Part shown: positions 62,406 to 64,000 of the stretch, one piece after another
Position numbering within the stretch: position 1 is the first letter of the stretch
Layout: each line of letters begins with the position of its first letter
Assembly: GCF_011405655.1 (NCBI RefSeq)
Contig: NZ_AP022829.1
Location: 2,403,001-2,467,000, forward strand
Reading direction: 5' to 3'
DNA: 64,000 bases
Origin: Adlercreutzia hattorii
GTDB taxonomy: Bacteria > Actinomycetota > Coriobacteriia > Coriobacteriales > Eggerthellaceae
Position numbers and translations under genes: made by a program
The notes under the pieces: generated by a model
What the model was told of the DNA's origin: nothing
What the model saw: the letters and a program-made list of their open reading frames with translations, nothing else
Database searches by the model: none

Positions 62406-63308
62406 CTACTCCTGCAAGGCGGAGCAGAGGGCGTCGAGCAGCGTGATGGCGTAGTGCTGGGCGGAGCGCTCCGGGCCGGCCTCTAGCCACATGGTGCCGG
62501 GGAGCAGCACCGACACGCGGGGCCAGCTCGCGTCTCGGGCCACATCGACGGCCGAGGCCAAACGCAGCCCTAGCGTATCCTCTTCCGCATAGGACACCAG
62601 CGGCACCCCGGCCTCGGCGTCCGTCGCGCTCAGCAGCACGTGCACGAGCATCATAGACGCGTCCGGCGGTACCGAGAGCGCGTCGGCGCTGATGATCTTG
62701 GAGGCGGGATTGGTGGCCTGAGCCACGTTCGACATGCGCGAGGCCACGGCCCGAGAGAACTCATCGGTGCCGAACAGGCACACGGCGTTGCGCTCGAGCA
62801 CATCGGCCGCACGGGCGAAGCCCAAATGGCGCACCGGGCTGTGAGTAGCTTCCTTGCCGACCCAGGAGTGGGCCAGGTTGCGCAGCGCCGCATAGGTGTA
62901 GGCACCGGCGATGCCATCGGAGGGCAAACCCAAGTTCAGCTGGAAGCGACGGAGCGCCTCTTCGGTGTGAGCACCGAAGATGGCGTCGCGGGTGCCGTAG
63001 AAGAACCCGAGCGCGCCCAGCGCCTGTTGCAGCTCAAGCACGTCGTGCCCGTGGAAGTAGGGCATGCGCAGATACAGCGTGCGGTCGCCCAGGTTGTAGG
63101 TGGCGTCCACCAAGGCCGCCCACACCTTCTCGGTCACCTCTTCGCTCGGCGGGAGCGCCGAGGCAGCGAGGAACTCGGCCAAAGCGGCGGCGGTAGCGTC
63201 ATCGAAAATGCCGGTGATGGCGTCCTCGGGAAGATGCCCGATGCGGGCCAGGCGCGTCTGCACGTCCTCGACGGCGGCGCCGGTGTCGTTTCTCTTGATA
63301 GGTTCCAT
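62406..63308 (-). CDS. Peptidoglycan-binding-domain protein
   Basis: 300 residues. Two PG_binding_1 repeats, at about residues 10-65 (AVEDVQTRLARIGHLP, GIFDDATAAALAEF) and 85-145 (VLELQQALGALGFFYGTRDAIFGAHTEEALRRFQ). The C-terminal about 140 residues resemble no family I can name, perhaps a decayed amidase-like fold. No signal peptide. One base separates it from the polyprenyl synthase gene, so co-transcription is likely. A cell-envelope role is probable. Confidence 0.8.
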   Translation of the reverse strand: MEPIKRNDTGAAVEDVQTRLARIGHLPEDAITGIFDDATAAALAEFLAASALPPSEEVTEKVWAALVDATYNLGDRTLYLRMPYFHGHDVLELQQALGALGFFYGTRDAIFGAHTEEALRRFQLNLGLPSDGIAGAYTYAALRNLAHSWVGKEATHSPVRHLGFARAADVLERNAVCLFGTDEFSRAVASRMSNVAQATNPASKIISADALSVPPDASMMLVHVLLSATDAEAGVPLVSYAEEDTLGLRLASAVDVARDASWPRVSVLLPGTMWLEAGPERSAQHYAITLLDALCSALQE

Positions 63309-63309
63309 G

Positions 63310-64000
63310 TTACTTCAACCTGTTCACGAACCAGTCGGCCATGGATACGAGCAAGTCGCGGTACTGCGAAGGGGGCAACGCCCCGGCCAACCGCGCCTTG
63401 GCATTCAGCGTCAGATCCTCGGCAAAGGTGCGGGCGTAATCGATGGACCCCGTCTCCTCCATGATGGCCACGGCCTCGGCGAGCACCTCCGGGTCGCGCT
63501 CCTTCGACGACAGGATCTCGACGAGACGCTCGCGCGCCTCGGGCGCCGCGTTCTGCAGGGCGTGCACCACAACCAGCGTGCGCTTGCCCTCGGTGATATC
63601 GCTGCGGAAGTCCTTCTTCTTGGCCTCGTCGGTGCCCACGAGGTTCAGCAAATCGTCCTGGATTTGGAAGGCGAGGCCCGTGTCCAACCCGTAGCTGCGC
63701 AGGGCCTCCACGATCTCGTCGTCGGCGCTGCCCACGATGGCGCCCACGGCCAGCGGCACCGCGCCGGAGTAATGGGCCGTCTTGTGGATGGCCATGGTGA
63801 GATAGTCCTCGGGCGTGATGTCGTAGCGGCCGTCGCGGGCCCAGCCCAGATCGAGCGCCTGACCCTCCACCGTGCGGCAGGTCATGGCGATGAGCTCCTT
63901 GATAACGCGCACCTTCACGGCGTCCTCGAGCAGCGGGTCGTTCACCACCGGACCGTTTACCATGGAAAGCGCCAAGTCGCCCATATTGATGGCCAGCCCC
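63310..64000 (-). CDS. Polyprenyl diphosphate synthase, N-terminus beyond window
   Basis: About 230 codons of the C-terminal part; the frame is open to base 64000, so the start lies to the right. The second Asp-rich motif FQIQDDLLNLVG, EGKRTLVVVHAL and YSGAVPLAVGAIVG are typical of trans-isoprenyl chain synthases, which build C15-C50 chains for quinones and wall carriers. Chain length cannot be told without the first motif. Confidence 0.92.
   Translation of the reverse strand, partial: GLAINMGDLALSMVNGPVVNDPLLEDAVKVRVIKELIAMTCRTVEGQALDLGWARDGRYDITPEDYLTMAIHKTAHYSGAVPLAVGAIVGSADDEIVEALRSYGLDTGLAFQIQDDLLNLVGTDEAKKKDFRSDITEGKRTLVVVHALQNAAPEARERLVEILSSKERDPEVLAEAVAIMEETGSIDYARTFAEDLTLNAKARLAGALPPSQYRDLLVSMADWFVNRLK

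Noticed and set aside
1-64000. Many long antisense or shifted frames, often Arg- or Gly-rich
   Set aside because: They mirror real genes in high-GC DNA, lack ribosome-binding sites and resemble no family.
1-64000. CRISPR arrays, rRNA and tRNA genes
   Set aside because: No regularly spaced repeats and no cloverleaf or rRNA-like stretch was seen in the intergenic gaps.

Overview
The window is high-GC bacterial chromosome that looks like a gut Coriobacteriia, most likely Eggerthellaceae. The reasons are the arginine-deiminase energy genes, several LuxR-type regulators fused to about 12 membrane helices beside Tat-exported respiratory reductases, a DMSO-reductase-family enzyme, a Tat flavoprotein reductase, and the tungsten/molybdenum aldehyde:ferredoxin oxidoreductase (AOR) tail at the left edge. 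The genus is an inference from gene content; no rRNA or tRNA gene is present to fix it.

Layout. 1-7.9 kb: AOR 3' end, a NifU-like scaffold with an unknown partner, a membrane LuxR regulator, an aminotransferase and a Fic-tail-like protein. 8-21 kb: a long minus-strand block for arginine and guanidino compounds, with two nearly identical glycine-amidinotransferase-type enzymes, two paralogous MFS carriers, a DMT carrier, a TetR regulator, carbamate kinase, ornithine carbamoyltransferase and arginine deiminase. A divergent amidohydrolase follows (21.5-23.1 kb). 23.1-34.1 kb is an accessory island between that gene and the 3' end of guaA: a DUF4143 ATPase cut by an IS256-family element, an AT-rich fragment with a frameshifted Cfr/RlmN-like methyltransferase and an orphan attenuator-like leader, an mcrB remnant with intact mcrC, two tandem tyrosine recombinases with a ribbon-helix-helix and an excisionase-like gene, and an XRE repressor. 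34.1-42.8 kb: guaA, tyrosine phosphatase, rhodanese, an ArsR/HMA/P1B-ATPase metal-efflux operon, a baeRF-like protein and a patatin. 42.9-49.3 kb: a DMSO-reductase-type operon with TorD and a LuxR regulator, then a chimeric pseudogene. 49.4-50.7 kb: rplJ-rplL with leader. 50.8-56.6 kb: LuxR regulator, Tat flavoprotein and a Gly-rich membrane protein. 56.8-64 kb: VapBC-like pair, hisS, leuCDB, a peptidoglycan-binding protein and a polyprenyl diphosphate synthase cut by the window edge.

How the parts may work together. The amidinotransferases, ArcA, ArcB and ArcC together could form a cycle in which ornithine is catalytic and a guanidino compound is degraded with ATP gain; the run of transporters and the shared promoter dyads support common control. 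This is an inference from gene content, not shown by the sequence. Two carriers start inside short upstream ORFs with matching ends, which suggests translational coupling. The reductase operons follow the pattern of one reductase with one dedicated membrane-bound LuxR sensor. No CRISPR array, tRNA or rRNA gene was seen.
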